Source of the DNA: Paraburkholderia hayleyella
Lineage (GTDB): Bacteria; Pseudomonadota; Gammaproteobacteria; Burkholderiales; Burkholderiaceae
NCBI RefSeq assembly: GCF_009455685.1
Contig: NZ_QPES01000001.1
Span: 2,046,001 to 2,110,000, forward strand
Direction: 5' to 3'
DNA length: 64,000 nt
The position numbers and the translations under genes were made by a program. The notes beneath the pieces were generated by a model, which saw only the letters and a program-made list of their open reading frames with translations, was not told the DNA's origin and ran no database searches. Numbering within the stretch: the stretch's first letter is position 1; every line of letters begins with the position of its first letter. Positions 44,046 through 54,023 of this stretch are shown here, piece after piece.

Positions 44046-45374
44046 TCAGTTCAGCAATTCAGAAAAAGGAATGAAACGCACCGTCTCACCCGCGCTGATC
44101 GCGTGATGCGGCGGGTTGTCGATCAGGCCATCGCCCCAGACCGCCGAGGTCAGCACCGCCGAGCGCTGGTCAGGAAACAGCTCAAGCCCGCCTGCTGCGT
44201 TGACCCGGGCGCGTAAAAACTCATTGCGCCGGTCAGCCTTGTGCTGCGTGAAATCCGCCCGCAGCGACAGCGCGCGAGGCGTCACAACGCGGGCGCCCGC
44301 CAACCGCAGCACGAACGGACGCACGAACAGCAAGAAGGTGACGAGGCTCGAGACCGGGTTGCCTGGCAAACCAATAAAAAACGTTTCGCCCGAAGTTGCG
44401 TCCGAATGACCCAATGCGCCCGCGGCGGCGCTGCGGCGCACCGCGCCAAACGCAAGCGGCTTGCCGGGCTTGAGCGCGATTTGCCATAACGCAAGATGCC
44501 CTTGCGCTTCGACAGCCGGTTTCACGTGGTCTTCTTCGCCCACCGAGACGCCACCGCACGTCAGGATCAGGTCATGCGCCTCCGCGGCCTCACGCAGCGC
44601 CGCCCGTGTCGCGTCAAGCTGATCGGGCACGATGCCGTAATCGGTCACGGCACAGCCGAGGTTCTGCAGGAGCCCGCGCAGGGTAAAACGGTTTGAATTG
44701 TAGATCGCACCCGGTTGCAACGGCTCGCCGGGCATCGTCAGTTCATCGCCGGTAAAAAACACCGCCACCCTGACGCGCCGTGTCACAGCGAGCGTGGCGC
44801 AGCCCACCGACGCCGCCAGCCCCAACGCCTGAGGCGTCAAACGCGTGCCTGCGGGCAGGATAACGGTGCCACGCTGGATATCCGCGCCTTGTGCCGTAAT
44901 CCATTCACCGACTTGCGGTGTATGCAGAAAATTCACTTCGTGGGTAAGCGGATCGGCCTCGGTCTGCTCTTGCATCACGATGGCTTCGGCCCCTGGCGGC
45001 ACGGTGGCCCCCGTGAAGATTCGCGCGGCGGTCCCTGGCGCGAGCGGCTGTGCGGGGTGCCCGGCGGCAATGCGCTGCGACACCGGCAAACGGCGCTCGC
45101 CATGCAGCAGGTCGGCGACCCGCACCGCATAGCCATCCATCGCGCTAACGGCCATGGGCGGCACATCGAGCGGCGAAACGACATCGCTAGCCAGCACGCG
45201 GTTGAGCGCCTCAAGGGTAGGCAGGGATTCACTGCCACCGAGCGGGACGGCGGCGTCCAGCAATGCCTTCAGGGCTTCGGCGGTTGAGCGTAACGCAGCG
45301 CCAGCGGTGGCAGGATGGGTCGAAGGCATGGATATGCGAGGAAGCCCGTTGGGCAAGTTGGGCAAAGCAGTCAT
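44046..45374 (-). CDS. moeA: Molybdopterin molybdenumtransferase MoeA
   Basis: A 442-residue protein that inserts molybdate into adenylylated molybdopterin. Signatures: PPMAVSAMDGYAVR, RIFTGATVPPGAEAIVMQEQ, ILTCGGVSVGEEDHVKPAVE and FIGLPGNPVSSLVTFLLF. The start at 45374 lacks a clear ribosome site; ATG 45329 is an alternative. It lies 45 bp after thrC. Confidence 0.95.
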   Translation of the reverse strand: MTALPNLPNGLPRISMPSTHPATAGAALRSTAEALKALLDAAVPLGGSESLPTLEALNRVLASDVVSPLDVPPMAVSAMDGYAVRVADLLHGERRLPVSQRIAAGHPAQPLAPGTAARIFTGATVPPGAEAIVMQEQTEADPLTHEVNFLHTPQVGEWITAQGADIQRGTVILPAGTRLTPQALGLAASVGCATLAVTRRVRVAVFFTGDELTMPGEPLQPGAIYNSNRFTLRGLLQNLGCAVTDYGIVPDQLDATRAALREAAEAHDLILTCGGVSVGEEDHVKPAVEAQGHLALWQIALKPGKPLAFGAVRRSAAAGALGHSDATSGETFFIGLPGNPVSSLVTFLLFVRPFVLRLAGARVVTPRALSLRADFTQHKADRRNEFLRARVNAAGGLELFPDQRSAVLTSAVWGDGLIDNPPHHAISAGETVRFIPFSELLN

Positions 45375-45419
45375 TGTAGCCGTGGCTGGCGCGGATGAAG
45401 AAAGCGCCGCCCCGCCCCT

Positions 45420-46871
45420 TTATTGCCCTGTATGCGCGGCAATAAACGCCTTGACCGGGCGCACGTCAGCCGCCAGCACTTCGAAGCGTTGCGGCAGCGC
45501 CTCCAGCCCGACGAAGGCCGCTGGCCGCTCTGGCTCACGCTGTAGCGCCTCGCGGATGGTCTCGCCAAATTTAACCGGCTGCGCTGTCTCCAGCACGATC
45601 ATCGGAATACCGGGCTGCAAATGTTCACGCGCCACTTTCACGCCATCGGCCGTGTGCGTGTCGATCATCGTCTGATAACGCCCGAACACATCACGGATCG
45701 TGGCAACACGATCCGCATGACTGCTGCGCCCGGAAACGAAACCAAACGCCTGCACGCGGGCAAAATCGCCGCTCGCCGCCAGATCGAAACCGCCCTTTTC
45801 CTCGACATCGCGGAACAACTGCAACACCCGCGCCGGATCGCGGCCCAGCAGATCGAAGATAAAGCGTTCGAAATTGGATGCCTTCGAGATATCCATGCTC
45901 GGGCTGCTGGTGTGCCAGGTCTCGGCGGCTTTGCGCACGCGATACACCCCGGTGCGGAAAAACTCGTCGAGCACGTCGTTTTCGTTCGTGGCGACGACCA
46001 GTTTTTCGATGGGTAGCCCCATCATCCGCGCAATATGGCCCGCGCATACATTGCCGAAATTGCCCGATGGCACGGTAAACGACACCCGCTCGTCATTCGA
46101 GCGCGTCGCCGCGAAATAGCCGCTGAAATAATAGACGACTTGCGCCACCACCCGTGCCCAGTTGATCGAGTTGACCGTGCCAATGCGGTGTTGCGCCTTG
46201 AAGGCGTGATCGTTGGACACGGCCTTGACGATGTCCTGGCAATCGTCGAAAACCCCTTCGAGAGCCAGATTGAAGATGTTCGGATCTTGCAGGCTGTACA
46301 TCTGCGCGGTTTGAAACGCGCTCATCTTCTTGTGCGGCGACAGCATGAAGACGCGCACGCCCCGCTTGCCGCGCATGGCGTATTCGGCAGCGCTGCCGGT
46401 ATCGCCGGACGTCGCGCCGAGGATATTCAGCGTCTCGCCGTGCTGGCCCAGCGTGTACTCGAACAGGTTGCCCAGCAGTTGCATCGCCATGTCCTTGAAC
46501 GCGAGCGTCGGGCCATTGGAGAGTTCCAGCAGCGCGAGCGGCGCGCCCTGTTCGACGCCGAGCGTACGCAGTGGCGTGATCTGCGCGGCGTTTTCGCCGT
46601 GGCGCACGTTGCAATACGTCTGCGCCGTATAGGTGCGGCGCGTCAGGGCACGCAGATCGTCAGGCGGGATGTCGTCGCTGAACTTCGAGAGAATTTCAAA
46701 GGCCAGATCGGCATACGGCAGCGTGCGCCAGCGCGCCAGCTCGTCAGCCGCGATCCGGGGATAGGAGGCAGGCAGGTAAAGGCCACCGTCACGCGCCAGC
46801 CCGCCCAGCAAGATGTCGGAAAACGTATGGCGCTCATGGGCGCCGGCGCCGCGCGTCGAGAGATAGTTCAT
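45420..46871 (-). CDS. thrC: Threonine synthase
   Basis: A 483-residue PLP enzyme converting O-phosphohomoserine to threonine. N-terminal MNYLSTRGAGAHERHTFSDI is typical of the proteobacterial form; the PLP Lys is in GPTLAFKDMAMQLLG, with GATSGDTGSAAEYA and VPSGNFGNVCAGHIA as PLP-phosphate and substrate loops. It follows hom by 12 bp. Confidence 0.96.
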   Translation of the reverse strand: MNYLSTRGAGAHERHTFSDILLGGLARDGGLYLPASYPRIAADELARWRTLPYADLAFEILSKFSDDIPPDDLRALTRRTYTAQTYCNVRHGENAAQITPLRTLGVEQGAPLALLELSNGPTLAFKDMAMQLLGNLFEYTLGQHGETLNILGATSGDTGSAAEYAMRGKRGVRVFMLSPHKKMSAFQTAQMYSLQDPNIFNLALEGVFDDCQDIVKAVSNDHAFKAQHRIGTVNSINWARVVAQVVYYFSGYFAATRSNDERVSFTVPSGNFGNVCAGHIARMMGLPIEKLVVATNENDVLDEFFRTGVYRVRKAAETWHTSSPSMDISKASNFERFIFDLLGRDPARVLQLFRDVEEKGGFDLAASGDFARVQAFGFVSGRSSHADRVATIRDVFGRYQTMIDTHTADGVKVAREHLQPGIPMIVLETAQPVKFGETIREALQREPERPAAFVGLEALPQRFEVLAADVRPVKAFIAAHTGQ

Positions 46872-46883
46872 GAGACCTGGGAC

Positions 46884-48215
46884 CTAGTTCAGTGCTTCCA
46901 TGCGCAACCGGGTCACCTTTGAGACAACCGTGGTGAGCGCTTCGAGGGTGCGGATCGCGGCGTTAATGTGTTTTTCGCGCGTTTCGTGCGTGAGCACGAT
47001 GAGGTCGGTTTCGCCCTTGCCATGATCGTCCACCTGCTCGGACTCTTTTTGCAGCAAGGCGTCGATCGAAATGCCCGCATCGGCCAGAATGCGCGTGATG
47101 CTGGCCAGCACACCCGCCACGTCTGCCACCCGCAAGCGCAAGTAGTAACTGCTGCTGATTTCTTCAATCGGCAGGATCGGTGTGCTGGAAAGCCGGTCAG
47201 GCTGAAACGCGAGATGCGGCACCCGGTGCTCGGGGTCGGCGGTATGCAGCCGCGTGACGTCCACCAGATCGGCCACCACGGAAGAAGCGGTCGGCTCGGC
47301 CCCCGCGCCCTTGCCGTAATAAAGCGTCGTGCCAACCGCATCGCCATGCACCACCACCGCGTTCATCGCGCCTTCGACATTGGCGATCAGACGTTTTTCG
47401 GGAATCAGCGTCGGATGCACCCGCAGCTCGATACCCTCCGCCGTGCGGCGCGTAATGCCCAGTAGCTTGATGCGGTAACCGAGCTCTTCGGCATAGCGGA
47501 TGTCGATGGCGTCCAGATCGCTAATTCCTTCGATATACGCCCGCTCGAACTGAACCGGCACGCCAAACGCGATGGCGCTCATGATGGTCACCTTGTGCGC
47601 GGCGTCCACGCCCTCGATGTCGAACGTCGGATCGGCTTCGGCATAGCCAAGCGCCTGGGCCGCCTCGAGTGCAGTGGCGAAATCAAGGCCGCGGTCGCGC
47701 ATCTCGGACAGGATGTAGTTCGTCGTGCCGTTGATGATGCCGGCGATGTACTGGATGCGGTTCGCGCTCAGCCCCTCGCGCAACGCCTTGATGATCGGAA
47801 TACCGCCCGCCACGGCCGCCTCGAAGGCGACCATCACGCCTTTGGCGTGCGCGGCTTCGAAGATTTCATTGCCATGCACAGCCAGCAGCGCCTTGTTGGC
47901 TGTCACGATGTGCTTGCCATTGGCGATCGCGCGCAGCACCAGCTCACGGGCCAGGCTCGTGCCGCCCATCATCTCGGCGACGATATCCAGCGTGGGGTCG
48001 TCCACCAGCGCGGCGAAATCGTCGGTGAGCGCGACGCTGCCAGCCGCATCCCCCAGCGCCGCCAGGGCCTTGGCCGGATTGCGCACGGCGATGCGGGTAA
48101 CCTCGATGCCGCGTCCGGCGCGGCGCCTGATTTCTTCCTGATTGCGGCGCAGTACCGTGAAGGTGCCGCTGCCCACTGTGCCGAAGCCCAGCAATCCCAC
48201 TTTGATTGGTTCCAT
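46884..48215 (-). CDS. hom: Homoserine dehydrogenase
   Basis: A 443-residue NAD(P)-dependent enzyme reducing aspartate semialdehyde to homoserine. The nucleotide loop is GLLGFGTVGSGT; the catalytic core includes GIINGTTNYIL and LGYAEADPTFDIEGVDAAHK. A C-terminal ACT domain (about 355-443, YYLRLRVADVAGVLASI) suggests feedback control by threonine. Paired with thrC downstream. Confidence 0.96.
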   Translation of the reverse strand: MEPIKVGLLGFGTVGSGTFTVLRRNQEEIRRRAGRGIEVTRIAVRNPAKALAALGDAAGSVALTDDFAALVDDPTLDIVAEMMGGTSLARELVLRAIANGKHIVTANKALLAVHGNEIFEAAHAKGVMVAFEAAVAGGIPIIKALREGLSANRIQYIAGIINGTTNYILSEMRDRGLDFATALEAAQALGYAEADPTFDIEGVDAAHKVTIMSAIAFGVPVQFERAYIEGISDLDAIDIRYAEELGYRIKLLGITRRTAEGIELRVHPTLIPEKRLIANVEGAMNAVVVHGDAVGTTLYYGKGAGAEPTASSVVADLVDVTRLHTADPEHRVPHLAFQPDRLSSTPILPIEEISSSYYLRLRVADVAGVLASITRILADAGISIDALLQKESEQVDDHGKGETDLIVLTHETREKHINAAIRTLEALTTVVSKVTRLRMEALN

Positions 48216-48263
48216 GCAGCGTGTCGTGTCAGTTAAAAGTGTCGATTAAAAAGCGGGTGTAAA

Positions 48264-48284
48264 AGGCGGAAGGCGGAAGGCGGA
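48264..48284. repeat. 7-bp tandem repeat between hom and alaT
   Basis: AGGCGGA is repeated three times, then AGGCGAA, in the 156-bp gap between alaT and hom. Confidence 0.8.
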
Positions 48285-48371
48285 AGGCGAAAAGCGCCTC
48301 GTCGGGCAAGCGCCACCGCCCAGGCAACGAACCCGGCGTATCAGGTATCAAGCCATAAAGCCATCCGGCCA

Positions 48372-49610
48372 TCAGGCCGCGTGACGTTTGCGGTAACCGT
48401 CGAGAAAACGGGCGATGCGGCTAATCGAATCGGTCAGATCGTCGACATTCGGCAAAAACACGACGCGGAAGTGATCGGGCGTTTTCCAGTTGAAGCCGCT
48501 GCCTTGCACCAGCAGCACCCGCTCGGCGAGCAGCAAATCGAGAATGAACTGCTGGTCGTTTTCAATCGGATACATCTTCGGATCGAGCCGCGGGAACATA
48601 TACAGCGCTGCATCAGGCTTGACGCAGCTCACGCCCGGAATGGCCGTGAGCAGGTCGTAAGCCACCTGGCGCTGGCGATAAAGACGGCCGCCGGGCATGA
48701 TCAAGTCCTGAATGCTCTGGTAGCCGCCCAGCGCGGTCTGGATCGCATATTGACCCGGCACGTTCGGACACAGGCGCATCGACGCCAGAATGCCCAGCCC
48801 TTCGAAATAATCTTTGGCGCGCTGCCGGTTGGCGCCCATCAGCCCCGACACGTACATCCAGCCCGCACGGTAGCCGCACGAGCGATAGCTCTTGGACAGG
48901 CTATTGAATGTCACGGTCAGCACGTCTTCGGACAGCGCCCCGATGGCCGTGTGCTGCAAGCCGTCGTAGACGATCTTGTCATAGACCTCGTCGGCGAAAA
49001 TCATCAGGCCGTGCTGGCGCGCGATGTCGATGAGTTCGAGCAGCAGCGCGTCCGAATACAGCGCACCGGTTGGGTTATTGGGATTGATGATGACGAGTGC
49101 CCGCGTGTTGGGCGTGATCTTGCGGCGAATGTCGTCCGGATCGGGCATCCAGCGGTTGGCTTCATCGCAGGTGTAATGCACGGGCGTGCCGCCCGACAGG
49201 CTGACACCGGCCGTCCAGAGCGGGTAATCCGGCGCGGGCAGCAAGACCTCGTCGCCATTGTTGAGCAGTGCCTGCAGCGCCATCACGATCAGCTCGGAGG
49301 CGCCGTTGCCGATGTAGATATCGTCGAGTTCGACGCCTTGCACGCCTTTTTCCTGGGCGTAATGCATGATCGCCTTGCGCGCCGCGAACACCCCTTTGGA
49401 GTCGGAATACCCCGACGAGCCCGGCAGGTTCAGGATCATGTCCTGAATGATTTCGTCCGGCGCATCGAAGCCGAACGCGGCGAGATTGCCAATATTCAGC
49501 TTGATGATGCGATGGCCTTCTTCTTCCAGCCGCTTGGCGTGTTCGAGAACGGGCCCGCGAATGTCATAGCAGACGTTTTGCAGCTTGTTGGATTTGAGAA
49601 TCGGTTTCAC
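48372..49610 (-). CDS. alaT: Alanine transaminase AlaT (class I/II aminotransferase)
   Basis: From GTG 49610 the product is 412 residues and starts VKPILKSNKLQNVCYDIRGP, as in AlaT relatives. The PLP Lys lies in FNSLSKSYRSCGYRAGW; NPNNPTGALY and DEVYDKIVYDG are typical fold-type I motifs. It makes alanine from pyruvate and glutamate. The open frame extends 61 codons further upstream but has no family similarity. It is followed by hom and thrC on the same strand. Confidence 0.92.
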   Translation of the reverse strand: MKPILKSNKLQNVCYDIRGPVLEHAKRLEEEGHRIIKLNIGNLAAFGFDAPDEIIQDMILNLPGSSGYSDSKGVFAARKAIMHYAQEKGVQGVELDDIYIGNGASELIVMALQALLNNGDEVLLPAPDYPLWTAGVSLSGGTPVHYTCDEANRWMPDPDDIRRKITPNTRALVIINPNNPTGALYSDALLLELIDIARQHGLMIFADEVYDKIVYDGLQHTAIGALSEDVLTVTFNSLSKSYRSCGYRAGWMYVSGLMGANRQRAKDYFEGLGILASMRLCPNVPGQYAIQTALGGYQSIQDLIMPGGRLYRQRQVAYDLLTAIPGVSCVKPDAALYMFPRLDPKMYPIENDQQFILDLLLAERVLLVQGSGFNWKTPDHFRVVFLPNVDDLTDSISRIARFLDGYRKRHAA

Positions 49611-50042
49611 GGCGGGTACTTCATCCTGGAATTGAGTCAAGCGGACAAGCCCTAAAGGCCTTGAAAAAACATTGAAACAAACATTGAAACGGCATGGATA
49701 CAGCCCGGATACGGCCCCAATACAGCCCGGATACAACGTCGCAACAATCTGGAAATCACGAACCTCTGCGGCGGGAAGCCTCGCCAGAAGCATCCGAAGC
49801 GTTCCCGCTCAGGCCTTTGCTCAAGCCTTTGCTCAGGCCTCCACCCGGCCTCGCATCCAGCGCTTCATCCGGCACGCACGCCCAGCCCCGCTGCGAACGT
49901 CGGACGAAAAGTTATAATTTAGCGGATTTTAGCCGACTTCCGCAATGCACAAACTTGCACAGACCGCGGCGGCAATGGCTGGCGCACAAGGCCGTGCGGC
50001 GATACCCGCCTTCCACGAACCCCGAACCTCCGGAACACCCAC
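49611..50042. other. Intergenic region between divergent alaT and the Mth938-like gene
   Basis: It holds short imperfect repeats (CCCGGATAC three times at about 49707-49736; TTTGCTCA twice with GCCTTTGCTCA-type spacing at 49814-49838) and, near the right side, a consensus -10 box. No further gene is supported. Confidence 0.55.
49913..49918 (+). promoter_or_regulatory. Consensus -10 box upstream of the Mth938-like gene
   Basis: A perfect TATAAT in the AT-rich AAAGTTATAATTTAGCGG, 125 bp before the start codon. No matching -35 box is visible. Confidence 0.45.
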
Positions 50043-50417
50043 TTGAAACTCCACCAGGACTCCAGCGGCGCACTCAATACGGTCACCGGCTATGGCCCCG
50101 GTTACGTCGAGATCAATCTTCAGCGGCATAGCGGCAGCATCGTGCTGCTGCCTGACGTGCCGGTTATCGCCTGGCCGGTGACGGCATTCGATACACTCAC
50201 GGCCGCCGATTTCGACTTGCTGCTCGCGCTCGGCCCCGAACTGGTCATCTTTGGCAGTGGCCCTCGCCTGCGCTTTCCACATCCGCGCCTGACAGCGGCG
50301 CTTTCCGCCCAGCGGATCGGCGTCGAAACCATGGATTTCAAGGCCGCTTGCCGTACCTATAACATCCTGATCGCCGAAGGCCGCAAGGTCGCGGCAGCAC
50401 TGCTCATCGAGGCCTAA
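50043..50417 (+). CDS. Mth938-like domain protein (DUF498/Xcc1710-like)
   Basis: A 124-residue single-domain protein: GPGYVEINLQRHSGSIVLLPD, then LALGPELVIFGSGPRLRFP and MDFKAACRTYNILIAEGRKVAAALL, the DUF498 pattern. The start is TTG 50043 (LKLHQDSSGALNTVTGYG), which matches the family's usual N-terminus; no ATG is available nearby. Function unknown; homologues of mitochondrial NDUFAF3 belong to the same fold. Confidence 0.85.
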   Translation: MKLHQDSSGALNTVTGYGPGYVEINLQRHSGSIVLLPDVPVIAWPVTAFDTLTAADFDLLLALGPELVIFGSGPRLRFPHPRLTAALSAQRIGVETMDFKAACRTYNILIAEGRKVAAALLIEA

Positions 50418-50653
50418 GCCCGCGCTAGCGGCAGTTGCTGGCGGCCCCAGTTGTACATTCGTACACTCGATTAAGCCCACGAACATGCGGTTTATGCCAG
50501 CAGCCGGCGCCAATCGCGTAAACTGCCCGGCGATGTCGTCCTGCGCCGTCCTGCCGTTGCACCGCGTGTCACCCGGCCAGCCGGCGTGGGCCTGCTCTCC
50601 CGCACGGCGCCGCGCCAGCGGCACGTCCTTTTTTATCAACAGGTTAAAACCTC

Positions 50654-52351
50654 ATGAACGATACGCCTTACCGGCTAACGCTCCAGCGCAACACGCTCTT
50701 GCTGCTGATACTGGCGCTTGCGGTAGTCTGGTTCGTACCACTCGGCTGGCGCTATCTGCTGCCGAGCGACGAGGGCCGGTACGCCGAAATGGCGCGCGAA
50801 ATGTTCGTGACCGGCGACTGGATCACGCCGCGCTACAACGGCTACAAATATTTCGAAAAACCACCGCTGCAAACCTGGGCCAATGCGCTGACGTTCGCCT
50901 GGTTCGGCATCGGCGACTGGCAGGCGCGGCTCTATACCGCGCTCACAGGCTTCGCTGGCGTGCTGCTGGCCGGCTATACCGGCGCCCGGGTGTTTAACGC
51001 CGCCACAGGTTTCTTCGCCGCTGTCGTGCTCGCCACGTCGCCCTACTGGAACCTGATGGGCCACTTCAATGCGCTCGACATGGGCCTGTCGTTCTGGATG
51101 GAGCTCTCGCTGTGCGCCTTGCTGCTGGCGCAGCGTCCCAACCTGGCAGGCCGCCAGGTGCGGCTCTGGATGTGGCTATGCTGGGCCTCGATGGCCCTCG
51201 CGGTGCTGTCAAAAGGGCTGATCGGCCTCATCCTGCCCGGCGCCGTGCTAGTGCTCTATACGTTCGCGGCACGCGACTGGGCCGTCTGGAAGCGCCTCTA
51301 TCTGGCCAGCGGACTCATTCTCTTTCTCCTGATCGCCATGCCCTGGTTCGTGCTGGTGCAGCAACGCAATCCGGAATTCCTGAATTTCTTTTTCATCGTC
51401 CAGCAGTTCCAGCGCTACCTCACCCCCGAGCAAAACCGGCCCGGCCCGGTGTATTACTTCGTCGCGGTGATCCTCGTGGGCTTCTTGCCCTGGCTGTCGC
51501 TCAGCGTGCAAAGCATCCGCCATGCCCTGCGCCTGCCGCGCCAGCCCAATGGCTTTTCGCCCGTGATCTTGCTGCTGGTCTGGGCCGGCTTCATCTTCGT
51601 GTTTTTCAGCGCCTCGCATTCCAAACTCGTCTCTTATGTGCTGCCCATCGCGCCCGCCCTCGCGCTGCTGATCGGCCTGTATTTGCCGCTGGTCACACGC
51701 ACGCAATGGCGCTTTCATCTGGCGGGCTATGCCGTGTTTCTGCTGGCCGCCGCCATCGTCGCCGCGATTGTTCTGGGCCGCGCGGGCGATAGCCGCAATC
51801 CCAACGAGCTGTATGTCGCGTACCGTGGCTGGGTGCTGGCTGCCCTCGCGGTGGCCTTCGCGCTGACGCTGGTCGCGCTCTGGCTGAACCGCCGCAGCAA
51901 AAACGGCATCGCGGCGTCCGTGGTCATGTTCGGCGCGGCCTGGCTGCTGCTAGGCACGATTGCAGGCACCGGTCACAACATTTTTGGCCGCCTCAGTTCA
52001 GGGGCGCCGCTCGCGCCCACGATCCGCGCCGTACTGGACAAGATGCCGCCCGACACGCCGTTTTACTCAGTGGGCGTGCTGGATCACACGTTACCGTTTT
52101 ACATCGGCCACACCACGATCATGGTGCAGCACGCCGACGAACTGGCGTTTGGCGTCTCCGTCGAGCCGCAAAAATGGGTACCCACCCTCGATGCATGGCG
52201 CCAGCGCTGGGCCGCCGAGCCCTATGCGCTCGCCCTGCTCCCCGTGGAAAAATATGAAGAATTTCAGGCGCAGCACGTGCCGATGCAAGTGATTGCCCGC
52301 GATTCGCGCCGCGTGATCGTCGCTAAACCCGCTGCCAAAGCGCAACCCTGA
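50654..52351 (+). CDS. arnT: Lipid A aminoarabinosyltransferase ArnT-like
   Basis: A 565-residue integral membrane GT-C transferase. The first periplasmic loop has the catalytic-type acidic motif and the ArnT signature (LLPSDEGRYAEMAREMFVTG, GDWITPRYNGYKYFEKPPLQ), followed by about 11 more membrane segments and a soluble C-terminal part. It transfers L-Ara4N from undecaprenyl phosphate to lipid A in the inner membrane. It opens the arn cluster; the assignment is strengthened by the six genes after it. Confidence 0.93.
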   Translation: MNDTPYRLTLQRNTLLLLILALAVVWFVPLGWRYLLPSDEGRYAEMAREMFVTGDWITPRYNGYKYFEKPPLQTWANALTFAWFGIGDWQARLYTALTGFAGVLLAGYTGARVFNAATGFFAAVVLATSPYWNLMGHFNALDMGLSFWMELSLCALLLAQRPNLAGRQVRLWMWLCWASMALAVLSKGLIGLILPGAVLVLYTFAARDWAVWKRLYLASGLILFLLIAMPWFVLVQQRNPEFLNFFFIVQQFQRYLTPEQNRPGPVYYFVAVILVGFLPWLSLSVQSIRHALRLPRQPNGFSPVILLLVWAGFIFVFFSASHSKLVSYVLPIAPALALLIGLYLPLVTRTQWRFHLAGYAVFLLAAAIVAAIVLGRAGDSRNPNELYVAYRGWVLAALAVAFALTLVALWLNRRSKNGIAASVVMFGAAWLLLGTIAGTGHNIFGRLSSGAPLAPTIRAVLDKMPPDTPFYSVGVLDHTLPFYIGHTTIMVQHADELAFGVSVEPQKWVPTLDAWRQRWAAEPYALALLPVEKYEEFQAQHVPMQVIARDSRRVIVAKPAAKAQP

Positions 52352-52372
52352 CCCGCCTCCCGGAACGCATTC

Positions 52373-52744
52373 ATGAATCCTGTTTCGCTCGTTTGTATCC
52401 TGCTGGGCGTGGCGTTAAACGCTTGCGCCCAGTTGCTGCTCAAAGCGGGCACCAATGCCGTTGGACACTTCGATTTCACCCGTGCGAACATCCTGCCCAT
52501 CGGTTTCAAACTCGCCACCCAATGGCCGGTCATCGGCGGGCTTGCGTGCTATGTGATCAGCGTGGTGGTCTGGATTCTCGGGCTGTCGCGGGTCGACGTG
52601 TCGATTGCCTATCCCATGCTGTCGCTGGGCTATGTCGTCAATGCCTTCGCGGCCTGGTATCTGTTTGGCGAAGTGCTGTCGTTGCAACGCCTGATCGGCA
52701 TTGGCATCATCCTGCTCGGCGTGGTGGTGCTGGCGCGCAGCTAG
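52373..52744 (+). CDS. SMR/EamA small membrane protein, ArnE/ArnF-like flippase
   Basis: A 123-residue protein with four membrane segments (LVCILLGVALNACAQLLLKAG; ATQWPVIGGLACYVISVVVW; AYPMLSLGYVVNAFAAWYLF; LIGIGIILLGVVVLA). In E. coli ArnE and ArnF together flip Und-P-L-Ara4N to the periplasm; here only one gene is present, so it would act as a homodimer or with an unlinked partner. It lies between arnT and arnB. Confidence 0.85.
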   Translation: MNPVSLVCILLGVALNACAQLLLKAGTNAVGHFDFTRANILPIGFKLATQWPVIGGLACYVISVVVWILGLSRVDVSIAYPMLSLGYVVNAFAAWYLFGEVLSLQRLIGIGIILLGVVVLARS

Positions 52745-52865
52745 GCACCCCCGGATTGATCCGCTGACGCTGGCAACCCCGCGCAGCCGAAAGACAAAAT
52801 CCTTTGTTGCAGCATGCTTTGGCCTGGCTGCCCTTTTTTATTTAGCTCAATCATTCGGGACCCCG

Positions 52866-54017
52866 ATGACTCAGTCCTCTGTTCCATTTTTGCCGTTTGT
52901 CCGCCCGGAAATCGACGAAGCCACCATCGCGGGCGTGGCCGATGTGCTGCGCTCAGGCTGGATCACCACGGGCCCGCAAAACCAGCAGTTCGAAGCCGAA
53001 CTCTCGACCTATTGCGGTGGGCGTCCCGTGCGCACCTTCAATTCAGGCACCGCGACGCTTGAAATCGGCTTGCGCATCGCCGGCGTGGGCCCGGGTGACG
53101 AAGTCATCACGACGCCCGCATCGTGGGTCGCCACCAGCAACGTCATCATCGAAACCGGCGCCATGCCGGTGTTCGTCGATATCGATCCGCGCACCCGCAA
53201 TATCGACCTGAACCTGCTGGAACAAGCCATCACCCCACGCACCAAAGCCCTCATGCCGGTGTATCTGTCGGGCTTGCCCGTCGATATGGATCATCTTTAC
53301 CGCATCGCCCGCAACCACAAGCTGCGCGTGATCGAAGATGCCGCCCAGGCATTCGGTTCGAGCTGGAAGGGCACGCGCATTGGCCAGTTGGGCGACATCG
53401 TCTCGTTCAGCTTTCATGCCAACAAGAACCTGACGTCGATCGAAGGAGGCGCGCTCGTGCTCAATAGCGAGGACGAAGCGCTGCTGGCGCAAAAGTACCG
53501 GCTGCAAGGCATTACGCGCACGGGTTTTGACGGCATGGACTGCGATGTGCTGGGCGGCAAGTACAACCTGACGGATGTCGCCGCCCGGGTGGGGCTGGGT
53601 CAGTTACCGCATATCGAACGCTTCACCGCACAACGCCGCAAACTGGCGCAGGCTTATTTCGCCGGCCTCGCCGACGGTGCCGCAGTAAAACTGGGTCTCG
53701 GCCTGCCGCTGGCGGATTTCGATAACAGCAACTGGCACATGTTCCAGATCACGCTGCCGCTGGAACACCTCACGCTCACACGCGCCGCCTTCATGGAAGC
53801 GCTGAAAGCGCACGGCATTGGCTCCGGCGTGCACTACCCCGCGATCCACCTGTTTTCGCTATACCGTGCGCGCGGCTTCGCGGAAGGCATGTTCCCGCAT
53901 GCGGAACGCTTTGGCGCGAGCACCGTCACACTCCCCCTTTTCACTCAAATGACCGAAGCCGATGTGATGCGGGTCTGCCGCGCCATCAATGAAATTTGCG
54001 AACAACACGGAAAATAA
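52866..54017 (+). CDS. arnB: UDP-4-amino-4-deoxy-L-arabinose aminotransferase ArnB
   Basis: A 383-residue DegT/DnrJ/EryC1 PLP enzyme that aminates UDP-Ara4O. The PLP Lys is in SFHANKNLTSIEGGAL; VIEDAAQAFGSSWKG and TFNSGTATLEIGLRIAGVGPG are class signatures. ATG 52866 gives the standard start (MTQSSVPFLPFVRPEI); the frame is open 55 codons further upstream but overlaps the flippase gene. Confidence 0.94.
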   Translation: MTQSSVPFLPFVRPEIDEATIAGVADVLRSGWITTGPQNQQFEAELSTYCGGRPVRTFNSGTATLEIGLRIAGVGPGDEVITTPASWVATSNVIIETGAMPVFVDIDPRTRNIDLNLLEQAITPRTKALMPVYLSGLPVDMDHLYRIARNHKLRVIEDAAQAFGSSWKGTRIGQLGDIVSFSFHANKNLTSIEGGALVLNSEDEALLAQKYRLQGITRTGFDGMDCDVLGGKYNLTDVAARVGLGQLPHIERFTAQRRKLAQAYFAGLADGAAVKLGLGLPLADFDNSNWHMFQITLPLEHLTLTRAAFMEALKAHGIGSGVHYPAIHLFSLYRARGFAEGMFPHAERFGASTVTLPLFTQMTEADVMRVCRAINEICEQHGK

Positions 54018-54023
54018 GCGCAC